Shown here one piece after another: positions 1-9,456 of a DNA stretch of 64,000 bases. The DNA is from Roseovarius salincola (GTDB taxonomy: Bacteria > Pseudomonadota > Alphaproteobacteria > Rhodobacterales > Rhodobacteraceae). Within the stretch, counting starts at the first letter, position 1. Every line of letters starts with the position of its first letter. A program made the position numbers and the translations under genes. Under the pieces are notes generated by a model. It was not told the origin of the DNA. It saw nothing but the letters and a program-made list of their open reading frames with translations, and did no database searches. The DNA lies in NCBI RefSeq assembly GCF_026891095.1, contig NZ_JAPTNL010000013.1:47272-111271 (forward strand), read 5' to 3'.

Positions 1-402
1 CAGGCGGTGCCGCGCCTGCAGTCGGACATCGCCGTGGCCGGCTATTCCTATGGCGGCGTGCTGGGTGCGCCGACCCTGACCTTCGGGCAGCTGGCCGACC
101 TGCACGGACTCGACGGCGAGGAAAACGTGAAACGCCTCGCGCTCAACGCGCTTGACGGCGACGCAGGCGGCCCGGTCGTGGATGCCGGAGGCGCGGTCCT
201 GGGCATGTTGCTGCCCAACCGGCGCGATGAGCGCAAACTGCCGCAGGGCGTCAGCTTTGCCGCCGACAACGCGGTACTCAGGCGCCTGCTGGAAGAGGCC
301 GGAATCACGCCCGCCAAGACATCCGATACGGGCCAGATGCCGCCCGAGGCGCTGACCGACCGCGCCGCGGGCATGACTGTTCTGGTCAGCTGCTGGGAAT
401 AA
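1..402 (+). CDS. Trypsin-like serine peptidase, C-terminal part (truncated by window edge)
   Basis: The reading frame is open from the first base, so the gene begins outside the window and only about 133 C-terminal residues are seen. The segment GDAGGPVVD matches the GDSGGP block around the nucleophile of chymotrypsin-fold peptidases, but Ala stands where the catalytic Ser is expected. If the alignment is right, this may be an inactive relative. The tail, FAADNAVLRRLLEEAGI, resembles the end of secreted trypsin-like proteins common in Rhodobacterales that often carry an N-terminal peptidoglycan-binding domain. That domain would lie outside the window, so the full architecture is inference. 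Confidence 0.6.
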   Translation, partial: QAVPRLQSDIAVAGYSYGGVLGAPTLTFGQLADLHGLDGEENVKRLALNALDGDAGGPVVDAGGAVLGMLLPNRRDERKLPQGVSFAADNAVLRRLLEEAGITPAKTSDTGQMPPEALTDRAAGMTVLVSCWE

Positions 403-405
403 ACC

Positions 406-1983
406 TCAGACAATATCCGATCTGACACGGATCAGCGTCGGCCCCTTGGCGCTGAACGCCTGTGTCACCGCGCGCGCCAGTGCATCAAGGGTTTGAGGCG
501 CCTCGGCCTTGGCTCCATAGGCCTGCGCCAGGGCGCAGAAATCAGGATTGTGGGCTTCGACTGCCTTGGGCGCGATCTGCGAGCGGATCATGTGATCCTC
601 GATCTCCTTGAGCTTGCCATTATCCCATAGCAGGATCGGCAAAGGCAGTTCCAGTTCCACCGCGACGCCAAGTTCGGGCAGCGTATACTGAAAACCGTAA
701 TCGCCCGCGATGGCCATGGTCGGAAGGCCACGCCGCGCCACCGCCCCGCCGATCGCCGCCGGCATAGCATAGCCAAGCGTTCCGAAACCGTTGGGATGAT
801 GCCAGAGCCCCGGCGCGTCCAGCTCCCATATCTCGTTGGAGGCATAGGCGATCTGCGTCATGTCCGAAAAGATCATCGTGTCTTCGGGCATGCTCTCGCG
901 CAGCGTTGCGCAGATAGCTCCGATACCGGGAAGCTGCGCCTCTACCTCGCTTTGCCAGCGCCCGCGCGCCGCGTCGATCTCGCCCTGCTTCCAGGCGCTT
1001 TCGCCGCCAGGCGCGATGGCATCGCACAGCGCCGCGATCGCGGGCTCGGCCCGCGCCGCGATGGCGATATCGGCGCGCTGCATGTCCGAAAGGACCTCGG
1101 GGTCGATATCAATTCGGATCAGCGTGCCCTCATGGCCAAGCTGGTCACGCCAGTGATCGACCTCGGCCAATTCGCTGCCCACCGCCAGAACCACATCCGC
1201 CTTGGCGATCTCGGCGGCCGATCCGGGCCGCGCGAGGAAACTGCCGTAAAACAGTGGCGTGCCCGGCGCAAAGATACCCCGCCCGGCATAGGAGGTGAAA
1301 CAGGCTGCCCCAAGCGCCGCGCGCAGCCGGTTGAGACCCGCCGCCGCGCCGCGCGCGCCGCCCCCGGCCACAATCAGCGGGCGGCGCGCCCCGCGCAGCG
1401 CCTCGATCGCCGCGCTCATGTCGGGCAGCGCGTTGCCTGCCACGACCTGCGACTGGCGCGGCGGCGCGGGCGGGGCGTTACCCTCAAGCAGGTGGATCGG
1501 CACCGACAGCGCCTTGGGGCGCGGGCGCGCCAGCGCGAACTCGGCCATCGCCCGGTCAATGAGGTCGTAGGCAGCCTGCGCCGACCCGGCGGTCTCGGAC
1601 CAGTCGGCCACGGTGCGCGCCGCGCCCGCCTGATCCTTCATCTGGTGCAACTGCCCGCGCCGCGCCGCTGTCTCGTCAAGGCAGGAGGAAATCACCAACA
1701 TCGGCACGCTGTCCGAATAGGCCTGCCCGATCGGCGTCATGATATTGCACAGCCCCGGCCCGGTGATCACATAGGCCACCCCCGGCTTGCCGCTGGCACG
1801 CGCATAGCCATCGGCCATGAAACCCGCGCCCTGCTCGTGGCGGGCCAGCACATGGCTGATCCCCGCCTCTTCGATGCCACGATACATTTCCTGGTTGTGA
1901 ACGCCGGGAATGCCGAAGATCGTATCGACGCCACGGGATTTGAGCATGTGGCTGATCTGTGCACCAAGGGGACGGGAAGTCAT
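406..1983 (-). CDS. Thiamine diphosphate-dependent enzyme, acetolactate synthase/2-oxoacid decarboxylase type
   Basis: This 525-residue protein has the three-domain layout of the acetolactate synthase superfamily. The N-terminal Pyr domain contains RHEQGAGFMADGYAR with the cofactor-activating Glu at residue 50. A central domain follows, then a C-terminal PP domain with GDYGF and, about 25 residues on, WDNGK, a slightly deviant GDG-N motif. No FAD or regulatory subunit gene is adjacent, so true acetolactate synthase is unlikely. Rhodobacterales relatives are often named 5-guanidino-2-oxopentanoate decarboxylase (arginine catabolism), but the substrate cannot be read from sequence. The ATG start overlaps the stop of upstream trkH by one base (TGATG), which suggests translational coupling. 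Confidence 0.8.
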   Translation of the reverse strand: MTSRPLGAQISHMLKSRGVDTIFGIPGVHNQEMYRGIEEAGISHVLARHEQGAGFMADGYARASGKPGVAYVITGPGLCNIMTPIGQAYSDSVPMLVISSCLDETAARRGQLHQMKDQAGAARTVADWSETAGSAQAAYDLIDRAMAEFALARPRPKALSVPIHLLEGNAPPAPPRQSQVVAGNALPDMSAAIEALRGARRPLIVAGGGARGAAAGLNRLRAALGAACFTSYAGRGIFAPGTPLFYGSFLARPGSAAEIAKADVVLAVGSELAEVDHWRDQLGHEGTLIRIDIDPEVLSDMQRADIAIAARAEPAIAALCDAIAPGGESAWKQGEIDAARGRWQSEVEAQLPGIGAICATLRESMPEDTMIFSDMTQIAYASNEIWELDAPGLWHHPNGFGTLGYAMPAAIGGAVARRGLPTMAIAGDYGFQYTLPELGVAVELELPLPILLWDNGKLKEIEDHMIRSQIAPKAVEAHNPDFCALAQAYGAKAEAPQTLDALARAVTQAFSAKGPTLIRVRSDIV

Positions 1984-3428
1984 CAGTTTCTCCAAAAGCT
2001 GAGTGTGAAAAGCACGAAGACGGCCATGATCTCCAACCGCCCGATAAGCATGGCAAAGATCAGGATCCATTTCGCGGCGTCGTTGAGCGGAGCGAAATTG
2101 CCCGCAGGTCCAATGATGTCGCCAAGGCCGGGGCCGACATTGGCAAGCGCTGTCGCGGCGCCAGAAAGCGATGTGACGAAATCCAGCCCCGTCAGCCCGA
2201 GCGCCACCGCGAACACGCCAAGCGAGACGATGAAAAAGACGAAAAAGGTCATCACCGAATTTCGAACGTCATCCTCGATCCTTCGGCCCTGGAAGCGTGG
2301 GGTAAGAACCGCGTGGGGCGAATGGATCCGGCCAAGCTGCGCTTTGACCGAAGCGAACAGGATCTGGTAGCGGAATATCTTGACCGAACAGGTGGTCGAT
2401 CCCGCACAGCCCCCGATCAGCCCGACGAAAAAGAAGAGCGACACAAGGAACGATCCCCAGCCCATGTAATCCACGCTGGCATAGCCTGTGCCGCTGATGA
2501 TCGAGGTGATGTTGAAGGCCGCCTCGCGCAGTGCCTGTTCGGGGTGATGCGGAAAGATCGACATCAGGACCGAGGCCGCCACCACCACCAGGATCGCGAT
2601 AGTCAGCAGGAAGGCCTGCACCTGGCTGTCACGGAAAAGCGAGCGGTTGCCCGCGATCATCTGCACATAGCGCACGAAAGGCAGCGCCGCCAGGATCATG
2701 AACACGGTCGCGACCCATTCCGCAGGGCCGGTAAACTGCCCGAAAGAGGCGTCGTAATTCGCGAACCCACCTGTCGAAACGGTGGTCAGCGCATGAACCG
2801 TGGCGTCGAACGGGTTCATCCCGGTCAGCATGTAGGCGGCGACGCAAAGCAGGGTGATCGCCACATAGATGGTCGATATGCTGGATGCGATCTGCGTAGC
2901 GCGCGGCAGGATCTTTCCCATCGTGTCAAAGGCTTCCGAGCGGAACACCTGCATCCCGCCGACCCGCAGTTCGGGCAGGAACACCATGGCCACGACGATG
3001 ATCCCGATCCCGCCCAACCATTGCATGATACCGCGCCACAACAGCAGCCCCTTGGGCAGTTCTTCCAGCCCCGACAGGACCGTCGACCCGGTGGTGGTCA
3101 GGCCCGACATCGCCTCGAACACCCCGTCCACCAGCCGCGCTTCGGTCGCGCCCAGAATGAAGGGCAGCGCCCCGAATAACGGCAGGATGAACCAGACGCC
3201 GGTGGTCAGAAGAAAGGTCTGCTGAATGGTCAGCCCGGCGCGCACGCCGTTGCGGCAGGCCAGCGCCACAAGACTGCCGATCAGGATGGTCAGGATCGCG
3301 CTTTCGGCGAACACTGCCCAATGGCCGAGGCCTTGGGCGATATCGACCAGCATCGGCAACAGCATCGCAACGCCAAGCGCCATGACCAGCAGGCCGACAA
3401 CATATCCCACGGGGCGCATATCAAACAT
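1983..3428 (-). CDS. trkH: TrkH family potassium uptake protein
   Basis: This is the membrane pore subunit of a Trk-type K+ uptake system, about 481 residues and largely hydrophobic. Four pore-loop signatures can be picked out in order: TTTGST, VSTGGF, SGTGYAS and GCAGSTT. These correspond to the four selectivity-filter repeats of TrkH/KtrB channels. The protein needs a cytoplasmic NAD-binding TrkA partner, which is not in the window. The ATG at 3428 was chosen over a GTG at 3449; an ATG at 3419 is also possible. The gene ends in a one-base overlap with the downstream ThDP enzyme gene. Confidence 0.9.
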   Translation of the reverse strand: MFDMRPVGYVVGLLVMALGVAMLLPMLVDIAQGLGHWAVFAESAILTILIGSLVALACRNGVRAGLTIQQTFLLTTGVWFILPLFGALPFILGATEARLVDGVFEAMSGLTTTGSTVLSGLEELPKGLLLWRGIMQWLGGIGIIVVAMVFLPELRVGGMQVFRSEAFDTMGKILPRATQIASSISTIYVAITLLCVAAYMLTGMNPFDATVHALTTVSTGGFANYDASFGQFTGPAEWVATVFMILAALPFVRYVQMIAGNRSLFRDSQVQAFLLTIAILVVVAASVLMSIFPHHPEQALREAAFNITSIISGTGYASVDYMGWGSFLVSLFFFVGLIGGCAGSTTCSVKIFRYQILFASVKAQLGRIHSPHAVLTPRFQGRRIEDDVRNSVMTFFVFFIVSLGVFAVALGLTGLDFVTSLSGAATALANVGPGLGDIIGPAGNFAPLNDAAKWILIFAMLIGRLEIMAVFVLFTLSFWRN

Positions 3429-3519
3429 GACGCGCAGAGTTGGCCTCACCCCGTGCCGCTGTCAAGCAGGATACCGCGCCCGACCGGGCGAACCGGCCGG
3501 GCGGCGTCCGCTCAGGCGA

Positions 3520-3747
3520 TCAGACGTAGAACAGATCGCGATAAACGTGATGCACGATATCTTCGCGCCGCACACCTATACCGGCCAGTTCCTCGTCGGT
3601 CTTGGCCTCGAGCGCCTCGATCTGATCGCGGCGCGATGCGTGATGCGCATGCGCTTCGAACCCGACTGCAAGGGCTGCGAACATGCTTTTCAGCTTTTCG
3701 AGCAGCCTTTCGGGTGCATGCGAAATATTGGTGGTCAGTGTCGTCAT
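3520..3747 (-). CDS. Small DUF1127-like protein
   Basis: A 75-residue protein whose C-terminal half (EALEAKTDEELAGIGVRRED) has the arrangement of DUF1127 proteins: a short helix, 'L-x-x-K/T-D-x-x-L-x-x-I/G', then an R-x-D-I end. DUF1127 members are small, basic, often stress-induced, and some bind RNA. GAGG lies 9 bases before the ATG at 3747; an in-frame upstream ATG has no such site. The middle contains a His/Ala-rich stretch (EAHAHHAS). It stands alone between trkH and an unknown gene. A second DUF1127 gene lies at 20150. Confidence 0.7.
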   Translation of the reverse strand: MTTLTTNISHAPERLLEKLKSMFAALAVGFEAHAHHASRRDQIEALEAKTDEELAGIGVRREDIVHHVYRDLFYV

Positions 3748-3877
3748 TTTGGAAACCTCACGAGCTGTCGTTGCTTTCAGGTTTCCTCCCCACTCCAAAG
3801 CTAGGTCAGCAACACTGACTTTACCACCGACGATTCCTCATGCCCGTGATGCGCTCAGCGCAAGGCACTTGCGCGCG

Positions 3878-4327
3878 TCAGGTCTGGTCCGACCCCGGTG
3901 CATCCGTCATCGCGGCGCTTTTGGAGGCCGGCATGGCCGGAGGCTTTGATGGTGCCCGCGGTCGTTTGGATTGATCTGCGTCGACAGCGGGCGCTGGGGC
4001 CGGTCTGGTTTCGGCCTTGGCTTCGGCTTTCACCTTGGCGGGCGCACCGGCAGCCGGTGCCGGACGCGGCGCCTTGCGTTGTGCGGGCGGGCTGACCTTG
4101 GAGCGCGCTCTTGCCGGCGTATTGGGTTGCGCCTTGACACGCGGGGCCGCCGCAGCGGGCGGCGTCGCTGAAACCGAGGGTTTGACACGCACCCCCACTA
4201 CAAACGGATTGTTCTGAAAAGCCGCGCGCCCGAATTCCTGGGCGACGCGCAGATTAGTTTCGATGAAGTAGCCACACAGGCGCATGCCCGCAGCCGAAAG
4301 CATGAGGGGCGTTGTAACAAATGTCAT
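3878..4327 (-). CDS. Hypothetical protein with Ala/Pro/Lys-rich tail
   Basis: A 149-residue protein not recognised as a named family. The first 45 residues could form amphipathic helices (GMRLCGYFIETNLRVAQEF) and recall the N-terminus of short phasin-like or SPO-type Rhodobacterales proteins. The remainder is low-complexity Ala/Pro/Lys/Arg sequence, probably disordered and basic. GAGGAGAG just before the ATG at 4327 supports translation. About 200 bases separate it from folE2 upstream, with no clear signal in that gap. A DNA- or polymer-binding role would be guesswork. Confidence 0.6.
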   Translation of the reverse strand: MTFVTTPLMLSAAGMRLCGYFIETNLRVAQEFGRAAFQNNPFVVGVRVKPSVSATPPAAAAPRVKAQPNTPARARSKVSPPAQRKAPRPAPAAGAPAKVKAEAKAETRPAPAPAVDADQSKRPRAPSKPPAMPASKSAAMTDAPGSDQT

Positions 4328-4530
4328 CAGTCTCTCCTCGGGGTCTTGAATATAGTGCTGACGCTAAGCCGCGTCTGTAACATGAGGATAAAACACCCCA
4401 CCCCACGCCCCGCGTCACGAATCCCCGCAGGCGCGCGCGCCGCCCCGCCATGACCGCAAAACGCGCATCATCGCGGATACTGCATAAGAATGAGGCAGTC
4501 GCACAAACCCTGCTGCGCGCAACCAAGGCT

Positions 4531-5631
<1,101 letters not shown>

Positions 5632-5677
5632 TTCTGGCCCCTTATGTCCCGGTGCCCGTGATATCTAATCACGCGGC

Positions 5678-5689
5678 GGAAATATTTCC
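5678..5689. promoter_or_regulatory. 12-bp perfect palindrome upstream of folE2
   Basis: The sequence GGAAATATTTCC is a perfect inverted repeat 47 bases before the folE2 ATG. It is followed by a second half-like GGAAAT at about 5700 and a TTTCGAAA palindrome between them. It sits in the 96-base gap between folE2 and metZ (same strand) in a locally AT-rich patch, where a promoter would be expected. It does not match the common Zur consensus. The role as an operator is inference. Confidence 0.35.
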
Positions 5690-5727
5690 AATTTCGAAAG
5701 GAAATACGCCGGAAACGACCGGATGGA

Positions 5728-6921
5728 TCATTCCTTTTCCCGCGCGGCCTCCAGCGCCTGTACGATATCGGCGATCAGATCCTCGCTGTCCTCTATCCCC
5801 ACCGACAGGCGCACCAGCCCCGGTGTGATCCCCAGAGCGGCCTTCTGGTCCTCGGGCAGGCGCTGGTGCGTGGTGGTCGCCGGATGCGTGGCAATCGACT
5901 TGGCATCGCCCAGATTGTTCGAGATCAGAACGATCCTGAGAGCGTTCAGAAAGCGGAACGCCCCCGCCTGCCCGCCTTCGATCTCTAGTGCCACCACCGT
6001 GCCGCCCTTGCCCATCTGGCGCAGCATCAGTTCGTGCTGCGCATGGCTGGGGTGGCCCGGATAGATCGTGCGCACGAGGCCCTTTTGGCCCTCAAGCGCC
6101 TCGCTCAACTTGAGCGCCGTCGCGGCCTGCGCCTCGACCCTGAGCGAGATTGTTTCAAGCCCCTTGAGCATGATCCAGGCGTTGAAGGGCGACATCGAGC
6201 CGCCGGTATGCTTCATGTAGGGCTCGACCGTGCCGCGGATGAAGTCGCGCGTGCCCAGGATCACGCCGCCAAGCGCACGCCCCTGCCCGTCGATATGCTT
6301 GGTTGCCGAATAGACCACCACATCGGCGCCCTGCGCGATAGCGCGCGAAAAGACCGGTGTCGCGAAAACATTGTCCACGATCACCGTCGCGCCGACCCCG
6401 TGCGCCAGCGCCGCGACCGCCCCGAGATCCACCAGCTCCAGCGTCGGGTTGGCGACCGATTCAAAAAACACCGCGCGCGTGTCCTCGCGGATCGCCGCGC
6501 GCCACTGCTCCAGGTCCGGCCCGTCGACGAATGTCACCTCGACCCCGAACCGGGTCAGCACCTCGTCAAGCACGTAAAGACAGGAACCGAACAGCGCCCG
6601 CGCCGCCACCACGTGATCTCCCGCCCTGAGCATCGAGGTCAGCGCCCCGCTGACCGCCGCCATACCGCTGGCGGTGGCAAAGGCGTCCTCGGCACCCTCC
6701 AGCGCCGCGATGCGCTCCTCGAACATGGCAACCGTCGGATTCCCGTATCGCGCATAGATGAACTCATCCGGGCCGGCCTCAAGAAACCGCGCCTCTGCCT
6801 GTTCGGCACTCTCGTAAACAAAGCCCTGGGTCATGAAGATGGCTTCGCTGACCTCGCCCCACTGACTGCGGCGCGTGCCGCCATGCACCAGCTTCGTGCG
6901 CGTCTTCCAATCCTCGTCCAT
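5728..6921 (-). CDS. metZ: O-succinylhomoserine sulfhydrylase
   Basis: A 397-residue Cys/Met-metabolism PLP enzyme that makes homocysteine directly from an O-acylhomoserine and sulfide. The PLP lysine lies in YSATKHIDGQGR near residue 205, the standard motif of this family, and the MetZ-like N-terminus KTRTKLVHGGTRRS favours MetZ over cystathionine gamma-synthase. AGGAGG (6928-6933) lies six bases before the ATG at 6921, which decides the start over an ATG two codons upstream that directly abuts it. A SAM-II riboswitch and terminator-like hairpin in the leader indicate repression by S-adenosylmethionine. Confidence 0.9.
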   Translation of the reverse strand: MDEDWKTRTKLVHGGTRRSQWGEVSEAIFMTQGFVYESAEQAEARFLEAGPDEFIYARYGNPTVAMFEERIAALEGAEDAFATASGMAAVSGALTSMLRAGDHVVAARALFGSCLYVLDEVLTRFGVEVTFVDGPDLEQWRAAIREDTRAVFFESVANPTLELVDLGAVAALAHGVGATVIVDNVFATPVFSRAIAQGADVVVYSATKHIDGQGRALGGVILGTRDFIRGTVEPYMKHTGGSMSPFNAWIMLKGLETISLRVEAQAATALKLSEALEGQKGLVRTIYPGHPSHAQHELMLRQMGKGGTVVALEIEGGQAGAFRFLNALRIVLISNNLGDAKSIATHPATTTHQRLPEDQKAALGITPGLVRLSVGIEDSEDLIADIVQALEAAREKE

Positions 6922-6950
6922 CGTCATCCTCCTGGGCGCCCGGCCCAAAT

Positions 6951-6989
6951 GAAAAAACCCCCGTCGCGGTCAAGCGAAAGGGGGCTTTC
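6951..6989 (-). terminator. Terminator-like hairpin in the metZ leader (likely attenuator)
   Basis: On the minus strand GAAAGCCCCC (6989-6980) can pair with GGGGGTTTTTTC (6962-6951) around a 17-base loop, with one bulged G, and ends in a run of six T. It lies between the SAM-II aptamer and the metZ ribosome-binding site. A competing small hairpin (GAAAG-CCCC-CTTTC) uses the same left arm. This suggests ligand-dependent transcription termination, although most SAM-II switches are thought to act on translation. The switching model is inference. Confidence 0.55.
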
Positions 6990-6996
6990 ATCCTGA

Positions 6997-7052
6997 CCTC
7001 TTTAGCGGAGTTGTTTTACGTGGCCCGCAATCCGGTAACAAATCGCCACGCC
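6997..7052 (-). promoter_or_regulatory. SAM-II riboswitch
   Basis: The metZ leader contains the conserved SAM-II pseudoknot elements in order: P1 5' arm CGTGGC (7050-7045), GATTTG, ATTGC, the 3' P1 strand GGGCCACG, then TAAAACAACTCC and GCTAAAGAGG. The pairing CGTGGC/GCCACG and the spacing match the class, which binds S-adenosylmethionine and occurs mainly in alphaproteobacteria before met genes. The aptamer lies about 75 bases upstream of the metZ ATG. The SD is well outside the aptamer, so SD sequestration by the pseudoknot itself is not obvious here. Confidence 0.88.
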
Positions 7053-7175
7053 GCCGATTTACCCCTGGCCGCGTGGCGCGTCAACACCGTCTCGTGTCTT
7101 TTACATTTCATTCAAGAAACCGTCGTAGTCGTCCTCTACCTCGAAGCTACCAGATGTAGTGGCGACTCGAGCATC

Positions 7176-8123
7176 ATGCCCTTACTGCATATCAATTCAG
7201 GCCCCGATGGCCCCGTCCTTCACGCCGGGCCGGCCACCCCCCTCGGCCCCGCGCTGGCGCAGGCGCTGCGCCACGGGCACGGTCCGGTCGTGATCATGAC
7301 CCACGGTTACAAATTCGCGCCCGGTCACGGGCTCGACTGCCCGCACCAGCACATCCTCTCGCTCGATCCCGCCTGCCGCAGCTGGAAAGCCATGAGCTGG
7401 CCGCGCGGCCTTGGCTTCGGCGCGGGGCAGCACGACGAAGGCACGGCCATCGCCTTCGGCTGGCCGGGCCGGGGGACCATCTGGCAGGCCTACCGACAGG
7501 CCGAGATCGCCGGCGCCACGCTGGCGCGTCTGATCGGGATGATTGCCCGGATCGCGCCCGACAGGCCGCTGCACCTGCTGGCGCATTCTCTGGGCGCGCG
7601 TGTCGTTCTGGGGGCGCTCAAACGCCTGCCCGAGGGGCGCGTCGCCCGCGCGATCCTTCTCTCAGGCGCGGAATTCGGCAGCCGCGCCGCCGAGGCGCTC
7701 AGCCGCGGCGCAGGGCGCAGCGCCGAGATCATCAACGTTACCAGCCGCGAGAACGACCTGTTCGATTTTCTGCTGGAGCGGCTGGTCGCGCCGCCGGTGC
7801 ACGGCGACCGCAGCCTTGGCCACGGCCTGCCTGCAATGCCGAAAACGCTGACGCTGCAACTGGATCATCCCGACACCCTGACGGCGCTGGCGCGCGCGGG
7901 CTTCGAAATCGAGCCCCCCAAGGCGCGGATCTGTCACTGGTCGTCCTACCTGCGCCCCGGCGTGTTCCCGTTCTACCGCGCCTTGCTGCGCGCACCCGAA
8001 GCACTGCCGCTGCCACAATTGCGCGCAGCCCTGCCCGCCGAGCCCGAGCCGCGCTGGTCGCGCATCCTGCGCCCGCCCTGCCCCGAGATCGCCCTGCCCG
8101 GCTGGCGGCGCAGCGCGACCTGA
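7176..8123 (+). CDS. Alpha/beta hydrolase
   Basis: A 315-residue protein with an alpha/beta-hydrolase core. THGYKFAPG probably lines the oxyanion region, and the nucleophile elbow is LLAHSLGARV (Ser near residue 138). A late His in the second half would complete the triad. No signal peptide is visible, so it is probably cytoplasmic. The ATG at 7176 was chosen because the Rhodobacterales-like N-terminus MPLLHINSGPDGP begins there; longer in-frame extensions run into the metZ riboswitch region. It is divergent from metZ. The substrate is unknown. Confidence 0.8.
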   Translation: MPLLHINSGPDGPVLHAGPATPLGPALAQALRHGHGPVVIMTHGYKFAPGHGLDCPHQHILSLDPACRSWKAMSWPRGLGFGAGQHDEGTAIAFGWPGRGTIWQAYRQAEIAGATLARLIGMIARIAPDRPLHLLAHSLGARVVLGALKRLPEGRVARAILLSGAEFGSRAAEALSRGAGRSAEIINVTSRENDLFDFLLERLVAPPVHGDRSLGHGLPAMPKTLTLQLDHPDTLTALARAGFEIEPPKARICHWSSYLRPGVFPFYRALLRAPEALPLPQLRAALPAEPEPRWSRILRPPCPEIALPGWRRSAT

Positions 8124-8127
8124 CGGA

Positions 8128-8751
8128 TCAGGCGACTTTTTCCTGGGGCGGCAACACCATCAGCACCATGAACCAGTAGAACCCGTGCAGGAACAGCACG
8201 AAGACCGGCATCACCGTGATCCAGACCGCCAGCGTCTCGCCCGCGATCAGCAATTCGTTCACCGCGATCACCATCGCTGCCGCCAACGCGTTGACGCGCA
8301 ACAGGCTGACACGCTCGACCGGCTTGCCATCGGCGCTCTGCTGCGGCACCACCCGTTCCAGCATGTCCTTTTCACGCCGGATTCCCAGGATCATGATGAC
8401 CAGGAAAAAGACGCACATGCCGCTCAGCACACGCTGCGTGAACAGCGGATCGTTCAGCCAAAGCTGAACCGCCGCCAGCGTCACCAAACCCAGCACCGGC
8501 CACATCAGCATGCCGGGCTTGCCGCTGCGCACCTTGCGCAGACTGAAGGCCGCATCCGGCAGATTGCGCCAGATCGCATAGGCCTCGGCCACGACCACCG
8601 CCATGACAAAGGCGCGCTCTTCCTGCACCCCCATGTGCCGAAGGCCGATCCACAGGATCAGCATCGTCAGGACAGGCAGGATGTTCTCGGCCCGGATCGC
8701 GGGAATTGATGTCGTGGCGAACCAGAGGCGGGTGGAAAGATTGCTTATCAT
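8128..8751 (-). CDS. Multi-pass membrane protein of unknown function
   Basis: A 207-residue hydrophobic protein with about five or six predicted membrane segments and a charged loop (GIRREKDMLERVVPQQSADGK). I do not recognise a family. It lies downstream of yciB in the same direction with an 87-base gap and may belong to the same transcript, next to another small inner-membrane protein. AAAGGG directly abuts the ATG at 8751, which is unusually close. It converges on the hydrolase gene, with four bases between the two stops. Confidence 0.7.
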   Translation of the reverse strand: MISNLSTRLWFATTSIPAIRAENILPVLTMLILWIGLRHMGVQEERAFVMAVVVAEAYAIWRNLPDAAFSLRKVRSGKPGMLMWPVLGLVTLAAVQLWLNDPLFTQRVLSGMCVFFLVIMILGIRREKDMLERVVPQQSADGKPVERVSLLRVNALAAAMVIAVNELLIAGETLAVWITVMPVFVLFLHGFYWFMVLMVLPPQEKVA

Positions 8752-8838
8752 CCCTTTGGGATAGGCATGGAATCTGTCGAAAACCGGGCAGCGATTTGCA
8801 CTTTCCGAGAAACCGTTGGCGATGCGACGGTGCCGCGC

Positions 8839-9441
8839 TCAGCCTTCCTCGTCCTGCTGGCCGTAATCGCGAAACAGCCGCCCTTGCGCCATGAAGAACA
8901 GGAAGATCGCCGCCGTCAGGCCGAACGTCTTGAAATAGACCCAGCTTTCCTCGCTCATCGTCCGCCAGACCAACTCGTTCAGGATCGCCAGCCCGAAGAA
9001 GAACAGCGCCAGCCGCCGGGTCAGGATCATCCAACCCTTGTCCGAAAGCGGCATCACGCCATCCATGACATATTGCAGCCAGGAACGTCCCCTCAAAAGC
9101 CCGGCGCCAAGCACCCCTGCGAACATGAGGTAGATGATCGTCGGTTTCATCTTGAAAAAGCGCGGATCGTTGAACCACACGCTCAGCCCGCCGAACACCA
9201 CGATCAGAACAGCGGTAACCACCTGCATCTTCGACAGGTGCCCGGTCAGCCGCCACAGCAGTCCCATCGCCACAAGGAACACCGGGATGAACCCCGCAGT
9301 GACCACGATGAAACCGTCATATTCGGTCCCCGCGATGGTGAAAATCCGGTCCTTGAGCATGAGGTAAGCGGCGAAGAACGCCAGAATAGGCCCCAACTCC
9401 AGCCCGGTCTTCAGCATCGGATTGATCTTTCGCTCTTCCAT
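8839..9441 (-). CDS. yciB: Inner membrane-spanning protein YciB (septation protein A family)
   Basis: A 200-residue protein with five or six hydrophobic segments and family-typical blocks: GPILAFFAAY near the start, then FNDPRFFKMKPTIIY, and LNELVWRTMSEESWVYFKTFG near residue 160. YciB/IspZ proteins are inner-membrane proteins linked to envelope integrity and septation. The ATG at 9441 is preceded by GAGG at six bases; a GTG one codon earlier is less likely. It lies 15 bases after the EamA transporter gene and is probably co-transcribed with it. Confidence 0.92.
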   Translation of the reverse strand: MEERKINPMLKTGLELGPILAFFAAYLMLKDRIFTIAGTEYDGFIVVTAGFIPVFLVAMGLLWRLTGHLSKMQVVTAVLIVVFGGLSVWFNDPRFFKMKPTIIYLMFAGVLGAGLLRGRSWLQYVMDGVMPLSDKGWMILTRRLALFFFGLAILNELVWRTMSEESWVYFKTFGLTAAIFLFFMAQGRLFRDYGQQDEEG

Positions 9442-9456
9442 CACAGGCCTCGTCTC

